Positions 47,801 through 62,800 of a DNA stretch of 64,000 nucleotides are shown piece after piece. Position 1 is the stretch's first letter, and every line of letters begins with the position of its first letter. The notes beneath the pieces were generated by a model. The model was not told the DNA's origin. It did not search any database and saw only the letters and a list, made by a program, of their open reading frames with translations. Location of the stretch: NCBI GenBank assembly GCA_947846985.1, contig CANTUZ010000020.1:4747459-4811458 (forward strand), written 5' to 3'. This DNA comes from Fratercula arctica (Eukaryota; Chordata; Aves; Charadriiformes; Alcidae). A program made the translations under genes and the position numbers.

Positions 47801-50800
47801 CCTTTCTGAATAGATGCCAATCTTTTTCCTTACTATATTTTCTCTTTCTGAAAAAAAAAAAAAAGCCAAACCCAAAACAACCAAACAACGGGGTAACAGA
47901 TTGGTCTGCTTTGGGTGGTGGGAAACTGAAAACGGACGTAACCTTTTGGCTCCGAGGAGCTCTATCCTCCGAGCCCGGGAGGGCTGTTTCGCTGCTGTAG
48001 CTCGTACTTCAGCCAGGGTTTAGCTTATCCACAAGAATCTGGATTTTCTTTGTGGATCAGGATCACCTTCCAAAGCGCTTTTCTCCTTTCGGTGGATATT
48101 GCTGAACTTTGAAAACGCACCGTCATCTCTTTATCCTTCCAGCATCACACCGCTTTAGGCATAATTTCTTACACCACCGGACGCTAGATGAGCGCATTGC
48201 CATTTAAAGGATAATTCTACAAGAAAAGAGCCCACTGGTCCCTTACCCCTCTATTTTTCACCTTCTGCTAGGAGAAATAGTAAAGAGAAAAGATATGCCG
48301 GCGCTGAAAGATGCCTTAAGAGTCAGTAAGTGGAGTAGTAGGTGGTTAAGTGCTAACTCAGCCCCGTCCACAGCTCCCTCGCCGTGCCAGGCTTCGGCAG
48401 GAGAAGCCACGGCGCCACAAGCCCTAGCGAGACCCAGCACACATCTTCGTCTTGCTCTTGAGCTGGATGTCATTTCTCGTTAGGAGACGGGGCGGGAGCT
48501 CTTACACAAGTCGAGCGGTGTGTCTGTCCCGAGAGGCTGTTTCTCTTCCTAACAAGTACGCGGTTGGAGTGAAATACTGTTTGACCTTTCTCGGAAGACT
48601 TATCTCCGCTCAGTGACCTAGATTCTTGTAGATTTTATGGATTCGCAGTGAAAGTTGTCTTAAATTGCAGTAAAACGCTCTTTGCCATGGGCTGCTGGCA
48701 CTCAAAAAAGAAAAAATAAGGCCTATTTTTTTTTTTTCCAGGGGTAACCTTACATATACAGCATCATGGCTGTTTTGTGTGTGTGTGTGAGCAACTGGAC
48801 CAGCTTGATGAAATCAAAGTGAAGCGCAGGGACTTTCCCTTAGGAAAGGCTTTACTTTTCCTAAGCCAGACTGGGACAAAGGCAGAGGTGATGTGGGAAA
48901 AGAGGGGACATCTAAAAAGGGCTCTCATTTATGCTAGGAATGGGGGGGGAAAAAAAAAAAAAAATCCAAACTGGATCCTGCACTACCCGTGTGTATGAAA
49001 AAACTTCATCAGGGCCTATGAAGAGTATTGGTCTTCGTCTTTAAGGAAAAAAAAAACATTGATTTTTCTCTGTTCCCTTCTTATCTCTCCATAATTATGA
49101 ATCACAGGAGAAAGATCCTATTGTTTGTTTCAGAAACGGAGGGCAGCAGAAACAGAGAGAACTGCTGAGCCCTCTCTTTTAGAGGCTACTCAATCGCTCC
49201 TTTCTGTTCTTGAATTTCTTATCGCTATCAGATTTGGAACACTTTATCTTTATGGTAAAGACCTTACACTTGCCTTCTGTTGCTAAAAACTGGGAGAGGG
49301 CGAGAAGGAAAAAAAAAAGATAAAAAAAATCTCTGAAAACGTATTTGGCTAATCATCAAAATTCATGAAAAATTAATCAAATTTCTCCAAGCCTAATTAT
49401 TTTGTAGACACACCCAAGGGAAAGCTGTTACTACAGCCTAACAACACATTAAAAGCACCTTTAAATAATTAAAGAGCAATATGGATGTGCATTGTTTCCT
49501 GTATTTCGCAAAAAAAAAAAACCTCCATGAAACTACTCCCTGAACTGCTACACTACGCAGAGCAGGACTCGAGCGCCTCTTTAAATATCCCCCTTTTGCT
49601 TTTATGATTCTTTTTATGATTCTTCCTATCAGTCTGAGCCTCACAGGGGTTTTCTGTAAGGGTTTGGGCTCCTTTTTACTGGCCCATTCACGGCCACAGG
49701 AGCCAAGCTGCAGCCAAGAGCCCAGCCGTCCTGCTGGAAGCATCTCTCTCATTACCGAGCCGATTAATTGCTACAGCCCAACCGCTGCACCCCCTGTCCA
49801 TTATAGCAGCCCATCTCCTCCCCCCCCCCCGCAGCCCCTCGGTCTCCATCACCCGAAAGGGTAATGCATCTTGCAGATGGAAGGAGCAATCTCTGCCTTG
49901 CAAAGATTGGGGAGGGGAGGGCTCTTAACGAGCTGAATGCTCGTTTAGCTGTTTCCAGGAAGATGGGCTAGGGCTACGGTGGGACCAGGAGCAGGGGAAT
50001 CGGTATTGCTGGCTTTTACGCTGGGTTTGCTGGGTGTACTGGGGCAATTTCAAGCCTGCTGGGAACACTGTTTTGCAGGGTGCTGCAATTGGGAAGGTGG
50101 CAGCCCCTTCTCTGCACCGGCTCCTGCTTTCGGGGAAGGGGCCGGGGGGGGGAATTATTTTCCCCATCACACAGATGCCAAAAGCTCGGTCCTGCACCTA
50201 AACTTGAGGCAACTGTTGTCAAAGCCCCTGAGCGAACCTCGCGGTGGGAATGCGGAAAAATAAATTCAGCCCCGCAGAATAAATTAAGCAAAGCTCAGAA
50301 ACGGTACACCCGATGAAGTATCGCAGCCACGTTTTTTTTAGCAGGATGTGTGTGATTTCTAGATTTTTTTTTTCAAAACGAGCCGTTCTGGAAATGCCAG
50401 CCTGGCCCTCCATCTCCCCTGTCTGTCCCCGCCCCCTCCCCTCTTTTTGCTGCCAGGAGCAGTGATTTGTCACCCCCTAATTAGCCCCGACGGGGTGGGC
50501 AGCAAGGGAGGATGCCGGGTGCCCTGCGCAGGCTGCTCCCCCGTGGCGGGGTGCCCTTTTCTTCGGGGGACACCAGGGCGCTCTGATCGCTGTCAAAGAC
50601 ACCCCCCCCCCTTTACCTCCCCCCAGCCTGAACCAGCTCTCATTAGGGGATGGATTTCAAAGCCTAGAAAATGCCCCTTCTCTTCTCTCCCCCAAATCTC
50701 CCAGCTGAGCTTTTCTCCCGCGTAGGGCTCATATTCAGACACAAATGAGGCCGTGGCTTTGAATCCTGGGGCAGCTTAGGGCTCAAATCCCCCCTTCGGC

Positions 50801-53800
50801 TGCGGGAGCCCTGGCCGGCCGCCTTCCCACCGCCCGCTCCCATCCCGCCTCTGCCCACAGACGCTCCATCCTCCCCTCTCTGAACTACCGCTTTGCGGAC
50901 TCACCCAATCCCACTTTTCTCCTGTTCCTAGTCCTGCCAGCATCATTTTTATCCCCGGTGTCGCCACCCCCTGCTCGGGAGCGAGCCCGCGTTATCCTGA
51001 TGCAATGTGATAGCCCTGCTGCGGGGATCACTTCCACTAGAGTGCCGGGGCAAATCCTGCCTGGCATCAGCATCATCCAGAGCCGAGCAGCACCAGCTCA
51101 GCCCGATGCTGAAGCGCTTCGGTCGGTGCAGCACCCAGCAGGGTCTTGGCACGGCAGCTTCACCTGCGTGCGTATCCGCATGTCGTACGGAGAAACGATA
51201 CCCTACACAAGGGATAGCGAAGCTTTGGCTTATCCCAGATAATCTCTTCCCATCGAGGGTCTTGAGGAGCATTAAAGCTGACTCCCTGCGTCTGCTTGAG
51301 CCGTTAGAGCAGCGCTAGGTGATGCAGATAGTGCTCAAAGGTGCTGTGCGGGACAGGCACGGCGCAGAGACATGTAACGGACCTGGGGGTTGCACCCGGT
51401 TTCCCATCAGCTCCTGCCTTTCAGCAAGTTACTTTGTGCCTTGGTGGGTCCAATTTTTCCTCAGAGGGGAGCCAGGGATTCACGGGGGAAATGCTGAGAC
51501 CGCACTAGCTAATACCCAGTGTCTATGGCGCTGTTTGAGCGCGTACAACGCAAACCCACCGAGGAGCTGCAGCTTAATCGGGTTAATGGTGACATTAACT
51601 TAGTGACACTAATCTCTTAACCTTCAAAAAAGCCCGCTCTGAATCAGCAAAGATGGACGTTAATACTTCTCAACCCAAGAAAGGCTTTGGTAACTTATAG
51701 AATCGCCCAGGTTGGAAGGGACCTTTCAGATCATTGAGTCTGACCATCAGCCCAACTCTGACAAAAACCGTCGCTAACCCACGTCCCTCAGCACCGCGTC
51801 TGCCCGTCTTTTAAATACCCGCAGGGATGGCGATTCCACCACTTCCCTGGGCAGCCTCTTCCAACGCTTGACAACCCTTTCCGTGTAGAATTTTTTTTTC
51901 CTAACATCCAACCTAAACCTCCCCTGGAGTAACCCCTACTGGGGGTGGCTGGGTCAGGTCGGAGAGGGCTTTGCTGCACCACAAACACCCGAGGACAAAG
52001 CCGTGCCATTTCCCACCCGGGCTGGGTCCCCTCCCTGTCACCGACCCTCCCTGCTCCCCCCCCGGCCCCTGGCCCCTGGTGCTTTCTTTGGGTGGCTGCG
52101 CTGCTGCATGGGGCTGGCTGCGATGCTGCCGTGGTGCCACCACCACGAGGACACGCGGTTCCTCCGGGCACGCCTTGGGGTGGGCGGGGGTTTTCGGGAC
52201 GTGCCGGTAACTTGTGGTATTTATTGCAGCCGCGGTCGGGCAGGGAGACGGGCTGAGTGACCTACTGCTCTTCTCTGCTTTTGGAGCGCTGGGGAGGGAT
52301 GAGGTTTTAGGGGTTGGTCCTCCTTGGGGATGGACTTGGTGAAAAAGAAAGCTCTGGCTTGGTTCTGGGACACCTTTTAAAGTATTTTCCTAGAGCTATT
52401 CTTGTTTGTGGGTGATATTTAAAATAGCCGCTTTCATTTGCCTAACAGGGGCATTTGTAATCCCTCGCTCTACAGTAAAAGCAAGTAAATATAATTTACT
52501 GCAAGCATCACAGGGTAAATCGCTGCTCATTTACCTCAGGTGGTTTAAGCAGCGTTTCGGCTGCATTTTCTGCTGGCGGGTTTTCAGACCCAAGCCAATG
52601 CGCCCCCCCTTTGGTGGTGTGTGCGTAAAGTGCACGTTCACCCCTTTGCTCTGGAAATAACGGCAGAGGTGAGATGTGGGCGGGGCGCTATTTAGAAAAC
52701 AAATAGCTCAGACTTTCCCCGTGGACAGCTTGGGGTGTGCCGACCCCTTTGGCGTAATTTAAATGTAAATTGTGAGGGGCAGTGATGGCGAAGTACCATC
52801 CATCACTCACCCACGAGCTAAAATCCACCTAAATGCGAAAGCGGCTCCATCCCCAGCCTGCAGCATCAGTCCGGAGCCGAGCGGGGAAGGAAGCAGCTGA
52901 GAAGCTGAAGTGGCAGCTCAAAAATGCTGGAGGGGTAACCCAGGGGCTGCTGAATTAATGTAATTGTGGCTTGCCTGCCCCACAAAAAATGGGATTATTA
53001 TGTTTTCTTAAGAGATAAATCCTGTTTCTTATTTCAGGGAGCCGAGAGTGCTCTCAGCGCAGGGGGGGATGATGGGGCGAGGACAGCCTGCCCTCTGCAT
53101 CCCCCAAGCTCCCCTCACTGTCCTCCTTCCGTGCCCTCCGGGCCATTTAAGCCCAAGGCGGGCACTGGCGGCAGAGCAAAGGCAGAGGAGAAGCAGGTCG
53201 TTCAGCCCCGGGGGAGGGATCACACCCCGGGCGTGCAGGAGCAGCCCCCCCTCCTCACCCCCAGCATCGCTCCCCGTCCCCCGGCCGGGCATGTGGCCGT
53301 CCCTGCACGTGGATGGGGATGGGGAAAAGCGGTTCCGCCTCGTGTTTCCCGGTGCCGTTCGCTGCCCCCCTCCCCGCTCCCCCGCCGCTGTGCCGTGGCT
53401 GCTCCGCTTCCCCTCGCGTGCCTGCGCGCCCAGCCGTCGCCGCGTCTGAAAAACCAGTGTTTCCCTCTCCCAGCTGCAACTGGGCTGCCTCCAACTACAA
53501 TCGGTCTAACCAGTACTACTACAACCACCCCAACTACCACCACCACCGACACAACAACTACCACAACTACCGACACAACTACCACCGACACAACTACCAC
53601 CACCACCACCACCACCACAGCCGCCACCACTCTACCCGCCACCACCGTCGCAAGCGCTACGGCAGCTACAGAGAGGGCTCCGGCAGCCACCACAAAGCAG
53701 GAGTTGGGTACTGCGCTTTCCTTTTCCTCTAACCCCTCTAACCCTACTGGGACCTTCTGCCCCGCGTCTTGCTCGGAGCAAGGATTAATAAGGGGCGGAG

Positions 53801-56800
53801 GCAGAACTGAAGCCATCCCACGCTCCGGGAACGGCTGCGTGAGGAGCCTGGAGGTGGCACAGGCTGAGGAATCGAGGTGCGCAAGTGGCTCCCAGCAATT
53901 TGGGGGTCCCTGTGCCACCCTCCTGGTCTCAGTCTCAGGGATAACACAGCCCTCCCCGGGGTGTCGCGATGCTGAATTAGCGAGGAGGTGGAAGACCCTA
54001 CAAAAGCTCTCAAAAATATTATCTTGTGTCTTACCGCCATTAGAAAGGGGTTCTGTTACTATTGTAGAAGACGTCGCTTCAAATTTAGCACATCAGCTGT
54101 TAGCCAAGAGACCTGTCATCATTCATACGAGTCGTTCGGTTTACGCTACTGCTCTTTGCGCTGTAGCCGAGCCGTAGCCCGCAGGAGAGCTGGGGAAGGG
54201 TTCAAGTCACAGCACGCAGGTGTGTGCCAGGTATTTATCAGGTCAAGCTAAACTTCCCCCGCACTCAGCTGGAACGGGGCGATCGCACTTGGTTGTGGTG
54301 GAGGCGTGTTCTCTACCACGTGGGTTTTACTGATAAATAGACAGAGACGTATCTCGCTGAGCCTTGTTTTTAAAAATGCTGCTGTAGTCGTATCTACAGT
54401 TAATAAGTAATTACAGATAGTTATATTCCGGTTATTAAAAAATAAATCAGACTAGTAGCAAAAGGGAATGCAACCAAAAGAACTCAGTTACGCAGCTGCA
54501 TAGGACACGCTCAAAAATGCAAGTGCAAAAGTTACAGAAATCCTTGTTAACTCTTCATAAAGAGGGAAAGGAGATAAAAGTAATGAATATCAAAGCTAGC
54601 ACTCATTTAGTTTAAGGAAGTTGATTAAAGCAGTTCTGACCCCTTTCCTTATATTCTTGCATAACATTAGCTCAGGATGGTTAAAAAAAAAAACACCAAA
54701 AACCTACGCTGGGAGGACCAGCCGCCACCCGACACTCGGCAGTAAAATATATTAGTGAAGCGGCAGCACGTTCCCGGCTCTGCACTGATTTGCTTATTCA
54801 AGACGCAGGGCTGATCTGAGACATGTGAATCTGTGTTGCAGCTCGCGGCCCCGCACACCTCCCCAGCCGGAGCAGAGGAGGGGAAGGGAAACGCACTGCC
54901 GAAACAAAATCGGCGGAAAAAACTGGGGCGAGAAATACAGCTGCGGCCTCACCACTCTATACGAGGTCCTAGTGACGGAGCCAGATTGCTACCAAAACGC
55001 AGTCACTGTTACGTGACTACGTGGGAAAACGTTGCTAATTGTAAAAAGGCGATTAAATGGCGAGGCAGGCACTGCCGCGGAGCAGGGAGAGGAAGGAGAT
55101 GGGAGGAAAAGAGGAGCTGGAAGAGGGGCCGTGCGTGTCCCCCGGCGCCCTGGGGACAGGAGGGAAGAGGCTGAGCCGTAATGCGGGCGGACAGGGCGGG
55201 GGGGTGGCAGCACAGGTGGGGTTTGTGCGAGGGATTCTAGGTGACATCCCCGACCCCCCCGCCCCCCCCCAGCATCAGGGCCTTGCGGTTTCCTAAGAGT
55301 GTTAGTGCACTGTTAGTAGCTGGCCTCATCCCAGGGACCGCGGTCATTAAGCTGTATTTCGTCAAGCCAAAACCCGAGCTACGCCCTGAAGTAAACAGCC
55401 GTAATAATAAAACCGAGGTGTAATTTATCTGACGTCACTTAAACGCGCACTAAACTAGTGGATTAGCTCTACTTCACTAGAAATGAAGTTCATCCGCTCT
55501 CCAAAGCAACGTCGACAATCCTTAACTTCAAAATCAGAAACGAGTGACTTCATTGCCCCCACTGGCTGTCTCTAGACCCAGTAACGTGACAATATTCTCT
55601 CCCGGTCTCTCTATCTCAGTTGTGGCAGCGAGTCCCTGTGCACTCGTGCACGCGTCTCCCGCGTGCGTTTGGGCACGAGTTTAGCCAGGAGATTTCCCTG
55701 CTGACCGAAATCCTCAGGGATGTGCCACAGAAGTCTTCAGACTCCAAAGATAAGCTGAGTGCAGTTGGACTTAAACACCAATATGCAATGAGCTTCTGCT
55801 ACCAAACCTCCCCCAAACGTTTAAATTTAAGGATCTAGGAAGGAACAAATACATCCTTAGGCACGCTTGTAGGTTAAGATCAAAGAATTATTAACTACAG
55901 GAATGATTTTGTAAGGTTTTACCAACACCAGATGCTAGATGAGGTCTCATTCATGTATAATCCGAAATACTAACTCCTGTTCTAACCTGTCCACCAGCCA
56001 CCAATGGATCGTTCATATGGGACATAAGAGCTATGGCTAATAGTAACTGGGCAAACATCACCTGGAGCCACAATTACTCTGCAGGAACTGACTTTGTGGT
56101 TAAGTATATCACCAGTAAGCATCAGATCGCGTGGGGACTCTACAGGGTGGTGATGCCATTAGAGATCCTGCCAGCTCCCACGGTTGCAGCCTGTTACTTG
56201 GTCTTAATTACGGCGTGCGGAATGATGCTCTATGGGCACGTGGAGGACGGGAGAGGAAAAGGCAGGTCATGGTCATGGCTGTTTAGGTGGCACCAGAGCT
56301 AATCCTGGTGATCCACAAGTCATTCCCTCTCCTTGTGCACCGACTGTCGCGAGATGTTTCTGAAACACAGACGAGCAAGTTTGTGAACTGGTTATTGAGC
56401 TGGGCTGTATGTGGTCACAACGTAAAGAGCCTTTTATATACGTATATACGAAAGGGGACAAAGTTCGAAGGGAAAACGAATGAAACCTACATAAATTGGA
56501 GAGCGGTTTTTAATGCCTTTGAAGACAGGCTTCTTGAACCTGGAGTTGGCAGAATCATCTATGATCCCAAACCTCCTGTCGTATCGGATATCGTTGTCTC
56601 TTAAAATTGTAAGGCTACGTACTTAGTCTAGAAACTCAAAGCTAGTTTTAGTACTTGTTTGGAAAAGGTGTTTACATGTTGTTGGTTTTTTTATTTTTAT
56701 GGATAGGCAGTGATGACTACTGCTTATCTCTGACTTTATTTCCCAGCCATTGCAGTCCTCACATCACCTAGAATGCCAGTCTTAAATTGTCATTTAAAAT

Positions 56801-59800
56801 AAACCGACTAGGCGTAATTATTGACAGCAAACCACTTCTGGTCATTTACAACATCGCTTAAGAGATGACCTTGATTTCCCCTTGAAACAATTTGTAACGC
56901 CCAGCCGGTGCCTGGTCTCGCTCCGCAGCGTGGGCCGGGCTGGGCTCAGCTCTGCCCTTTTTAACTGCTTTCCGTAATTCAGGATACGCACCAACTTTCC
57001 AAGCCCTAAATGCCAAGTATCCCAACTCCCAAACCACCTGCTGCCAGCCTTGGGTTTTTTCCCAGCACCGGGAAGCACAAAGCGCAGACGATGCCATTCC
57101 AGAGCCCTCGTGCTGAGTCGGTGCTTGGGATGGGCTGGATACCCTCATCGGGATCTGGTGTGAGGGAGGGGATCCCAGCCCTTCCCAAAAGGCTGTGGCT
57201 CTCCTCCCTTTCTGGTGGCAATTGAAGCTTTTGATCTCAAAGCCACATTTCTCCTTCCCCGTAGCCCTGCTGAACTGGGAGCGTACACCTCCAGGGCCAC
57301 AAACCAAAGCCCCGCTTTAGGCTTTCTTAGAACTCAATGATTTAATGCTCAGCATTAAGCTCATCAGCAGATGATTCCCCGCACAGTGCAAAGAACAGGT
57401 CATCCTTGGATAGAGCCTGGGAGCAACCCGCCCAGGAGCATCCCCTCCTGGCGCTGACAGGCTAGATAGACCCCTCGCGCCCCCCAAAGCAGCAATCTGC
57501 GGGTCTCCCAGTACATTTAATGCCACATCCAGCTCGTTCAAAGCCTCCTTAAACCTACCGGCAAACGCGGTGCACGGGTACCACTCCCAAAGCACAAGAA
57601 TTGGCTTCTTTATTGAGTCCTGTAGCACCTTCCCCCAGCTGAGCGGGACCAGGCAAATTCCAGAGCTTTTGCGGTAAATACCCAAATATCCAGACCTGAG
57701 GCTGGGCAGATAAAGGACCTGTCGGGTTTTGAAAGTAGGGAGAGATCTGAATAGCTACCAGTATTTTTTCCAGTACGGCAAGCAGGGATGCAGCAAAACC
57801 CACACCATATTCCTGCATCGCCGATTTTCTTCTATTCTCAGTGAGTAATAATCACGAAGCCGTTAATAGCTCCTTGACCATCAAGCTGTATTATTTCTGC
57901 TCAGCGGCCAGGGGTAGCATAATGCATTGCCTGCAGTGTCAACACGGTAATCTCTCCGCGCCTCCCGCGGCTGGGTTTGATGTGCGGTTTCTGTTTCTCA
58001 GGTAACAAGACAGAGAAATCTATCCCTGTTAAAGCTCAGACCCCTTCCTCTGTGCAGCTGGCGAATCTGACGCCGGGAATGATGTACAAGCTGTGGGTGT
58101 TCCCCATATGGTCTAGCCCCAGCGAACACTCGTACATAACCTTTACCACCAGCTCAGGTGAGACGGGCTTCAGCCCCGCCGCGGGGTGCGTTTCCGAGGC
58201 ATGTCACATCCATCACTGCCGACGTCATCCGCGTGGTGGCGGGAGGTGGTTCGACCATGACTGCATGGAACAACCCTCATCCACCCCCCCAACAGCCCCC
58301 TCCCATCTCTGCCCTTATGAAAGAGCCGCCCCCCCCCCCCCCCCCCCAGCATCGCCGGGAGGTTGCAGGGAGGAGGAGAGCCCCAGGAGGGGATGGGGAT
58401 CCCTTCGAAGGAAAGGGTCTGGAGCGAGGGTGGAGAACATGCTCATGTTCTCATGCGGCTCTGCTTGAAGCCCCACCGCTCTGTGTTTGCACTTCCACAT
58501 GCGCGTTGCTACTCGTGGTGGTGATGGTTGCTTTGGCCCCGGAGAGCGGGGACGCGTCTGGTGCCGGGTTGTGGCAGACGGTGATGGGATGCAGGTGATG
58601 GGATGCAGGTGATGGGTAGGACCAGGACAGGGAACACGGTGTTTACAGAAGACCTCGGTCAGAGTCACATGTAGCACATGCTTAGGGCTTTCCATCCTCC
58701 AGGTATGTTTCCTCTGGTAACTTCGCGTTTAATTGCACAAGCAATTTTCCAGGCTTAGCACCTGAGTGATTTTTACAGCTTTCTAATTATCAGCTTCCTA
58801 CCACTGCCCACCGAATGCCAGAGAAATACCCTTATTGACTTCCACAGGCACTGAATCGGGCTTTATGCATTTATAAAACTTCACTGTTCGCACTCGATGA
58901 GTTTCAGTAAATCAAAACAGCCGTAACAGCCTTTGTATTCACCCGGGGGTTTTGCCGTAGGAATCTGTGCACAACGCCTGTCAACGCGCGGGTCCAAACA
59001 CTTAGCTGAAAACCCAAGGAGCGAGCACCACCGGAGCAGCCCACATGACAGATGTAGTAGGTAGAGGCTGTGATTTTCAAAGAACTACAATTATTTCGCT
59101 CAGATCCAGCCACGTAATGGAAAGCTCAAGCGCTTACCAGGCGCTCTGCTGAGACGCGCAAAAGGAAAATGCAGCTCACAGCAAGGGAGTGCTGCGGGGG
59201 GAGGTGGGGAGCACCAGTTCTCCCCACACCCCCCCCTCTGCACATCTTATTTGGTGTCCAAAAATTTGGCAAGCCGTAACGCCACCGAGTCACTCTCTGA
59301 TGCGCTAAGATGGTGCAGGGACAGATGGCAACTGCTGGTATTTCTGCATGTCTGATGCTGCCCAACACTGAGAAATAACCAGCGAGCGCTGACCTTGGCT
59401 CTGTCCTGCCTCTGCCCCGCGCTGAAGGCTGATGTGCCTCCCCAAACTGCCCCATCACCCTGCGATGGGGTCGAATCCGCAGCACAGCAGCCCCTGGAAT
59501 GCGCTTGGCTTTGCAGAGAGCCGCGTTTTCCAAAAGGATTGATTTTCACCGGGTTTTTTTCCCCCCGTGGCTCCGCCACTGTACGTGCCGTGCGGCTGCC
59601 TGGCCTCGCCTGGGGAGTTGTCCCAGCTTCGCTTTGGCAGGACTCGGCTCGCAGACATGCAAACTGTCTGCAGGTGTCAGGTCCCTGGGCTCCCAGCCCG
59701 CTCCTACATTGCAGAGGCTGATTCTGACCCCAGACAATAAACGGGCTGATTTTTCAACCCAGACTCTCTCCAGAACAGCTCCGCTGCAGTGTTCCGTCCC

Positions 59801-62800
59801 CAAGTTTGTTTCCGCTCCTGGACCCTCCCCTGACTCAGAAATTGCCACCAGCTCCACAGCCCCCACCCGTCCCACGCACCGTATCTTTCTGGATAACCAT
59901 TTCCCAATCCGGACCCGTCTCTTCTCTTTTCTCACCTGCTTTTCACCCACTTTGAGATCAGGGGGGAGAAGGGCCAGCCCCCAGCACGACAGACACCAAG
60001 GGGCAGGGAATCATTAGAAAGAGGGGGGAAAGCGCAATATCCTTGGGCTGATTGATGCTGGCAGTCTCGGCGCATCTATTTTCTGTAATTGAGGGGTTCC
60101 TACTGACACTATCGTCGAGACTAAAGGATGGGGCCACCTTCGTGCCTGCGATGGAGGCGGGTGGGTGACCCGAGCCCCATCACCGCGGGATGCGCGGGGC
60201 TCTCGCCGTCCCTGCGTGGGGAAACGCTGCAGATCCATTCCTTCCCTGGCTGGATACTGCTGACACGAGCGCTCGGCCCCCGCTGACAAGTCATATGCCA
60301 TCAGGAATGCTTTTGACAAAAAAGCGCTGTTCGGTGGGGTTTGTTTTTTGGTTTTGTTGTGTTTTTTTTTTTTTTTTTTTTTTTTTTGCGGGTTTTGCTT
60401 TTTAATGCTTTGCAAATAGCTATTCTAATAGTTTCTTCAGCTTGAGCGCAGATAAATAATAAGTCGCAGCCCGCCTGTGCTGCGGCGGCAGGACTCTGCC
60501 CTCCGACTTGGCTCCTGATGAACTGACAGCTCGATAACCCACCAGGGCGCCTTCCAGTAGCGAGGGACACTTCGGAACTACAAAACATAGCTTAATGCAA
60601 AGAGGTCTTCTATATTAAAAATAAATAAATAAATAAATATCCCCAACCTATGAAAACGCGGGGAAGAGGATCACGCAAGGCTGGAGCCAGCGACGCTTCA
60701 CATACCCAGCGACCCGCTTCACACAGTCAGACGAAAACTCTGCTGACGGTTAGGTTCTCCCACAGTTTCTCTGTTAGCGGAACACAGTCAGCTTTGCTAT
60801 TGGCATATATAAACTACGACTGTTAGGTAACATGCTTTCTGCCACAAAATTATAATTAATTAACAAAAAAAAAAAATAAAAAATCAGCCACTGCAGTTGC
60901 ATTTCAAATCAATACCTCTTCGATTACACAGCTGCTTCCCACTATTTCCCCTTGACGCTGGCCTTACATTAAAGCAAATCAAAACATCCTCTCTGACAGC
61001 CATGTACTTAATCTTCTCTTTCTGAATGCTGCAATGACAGTCACTCGTTTACTCTAAATGCAAGATTGCTGTGACTATAATTTTGTCGTCATGTGTTGCT
61101 TTTTTGGGAAGGATGGCAATTATACCTCTACCTTGGCGACAGGCAGTGCCACGATCCTACTGCAAGATCCCCCGGTGACTTGGTGCTCAAAACCCTCCCT
61201 CCCTGTAAAACTCAGCCCAAACCCATGCGGTGGCACAAAAGCCACCATTTTGTATTTTGAAGACACCCCCACACACACTTACTTCTCCCTTAGCATTGGT
61301 TTCAGCACAAATCCCAGCCCACCAGGGCTGCTAATACAATCTTTTTCCATTTCAAAGCTCTCCAGTAAAGCTTTCTTCCCCTTTCCTCCCCGAGCACTCG
61401 GCTAATTGAATCCCGTTCTCAGCTCCGCTCTGTTATAATCTTATTCTCTCCATTATAAAAAGTGCATCTTCAAGGACCGCATAGCCCAGGTTGTACTAAA
61501 GGTAAATATTAGATGGGGCAGCATTAAAGGGAAGAGCAGCAAAAGGGGAGCCAAGGCACCATTAGGCGCCTGCTTCCAGCCAGCTTCCCCAGGAGCTCGG
61601 TGATGCTCAAAAAACACAGAGCATTCAGGATCCGGCATAATTTCTTTAGCAAATGGTGCTCTTTCTTGTCGCTCTCCTCTTTTATCTGAATTTCCTTGTC
61701 ACGGTTTGGCTGCAATTACCTGCTGACAAGGTGGCGTAGATTTCATCCTCAGGAAAGTACCTCTTCTCTTGGGTTCAACGCTGATGGAATAAGTGCGCGC
61801 TTACAGTCCTAAAATGGTGTGGGTTAGGGAAGTTCGCCAATTCAACCCATTTTTTAAAGTCGCCGTCTCTCTTACAAGAGCCTTTCCTTCAGAATACGTG
61901 AACGGAGGGCTGTCTTTTATGCTTTCTTTGTCAGCACCATCTTGGTTTTTGTCACACGGGCACCGCAAAGGGATGCTCGCTGCACCGTCCTGCCCGTTTC
62001 AGGCAAACCCCCGCTAAATCCCCATTCAATCCCATTCAGCTCCGACCTCCCGCGCTCCTGCCAGGAATACCTATCTCTGTTTGCACCGCAGCCTGGTTAA
62101 ATTTAGCCCCCCTGCCGCGCTGAAGGTTATTTTCTCCTCTGCTCTGTCTTGCTGAATACGAAGTGCATGTCAATGAGAGCCAGAAAATGGCAGCGTGTTG
62201 CTATTTATAGGACACAGATTTGTCTGTCTGACCGTGTACGGGAGCCGCAAACAAGAAGTCAGAGTATGTGAGGGAGGACATGGCCGTTATGAGCCGGAGC
62301 GTTGTTTGGGGAAAAAAAAGATACCTCCTTGCTTGGGATTAATTTATTAATATTCAATAGCCTTGTGAGGGTGCTGGAAGCAGTGGTACAAAGAGCTTGT
62401 CCCAGGAGACAATAGCTTGTCCCTATCAGACCACCTTCAACTGCCTGGGACCCAGCTGTCATTCCTCAAAGAGCTCTTCCCACCTCTGCGTCCCCTCTCG
62501 TGCCTTGGCCAAGTCTTGGTGGGCATCCACCAGCCCCCTCTCAGCCCCAGAGCCCCCCCTGGGCCACCCAAAGGCAGCAGGACCCCAGCAGTGGTGGCAG
62601 CAGAGCCACTGCCCATCGCCTCTGTGGCTCGGACAGGGCTGCCCCGTGGAATTCGGGTCTCTCCCAGCTTGAAGCTGCTCATGAGCCCTTCAGGGCTCCG
62701 TAGCCCTCTGGATCCAGTGATGCTGCTCAGCCTCACTGGACACCAGGGACTGGATCCACTTGGGCACCTTTCTTTCAGACCTTCTCGCTTCCAGGGCGGT

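Larger units (their letters stand above)
44015..53473 (+). other. NFASC: Intron 23 (9.5 kb, contains 15-nt microexon)
   Basis: Longest intron in the window. Holds the GATA array (44179-44820), the microexon at 46656, a CR1 fragment (51697-51928) and many A or C runs. No other gene recognised. It separates FN4 from the mucin exon. Confidence 0.85.

Noticed and set aside
53702..53707. Alternative donor GTTGGG at 53703 for the mucin exon
   Set aside because: Would end the exon in phase 2 and break the frame into FN5 and the membrane exon; the GTACTG site at 53708 keeps phase 1.
53220..53918. Minus-strand 232-codon frame rich in valine
   Set aside because: Shadow of the threonine codons on the opposite strand.
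52966..54177. 403-codon + strand frame overlapping the mucin exon
   Set aside because: Only 53474-53707 matches neurofascin and is bounded by splice sites. The rest is read-through into introns with no domain.
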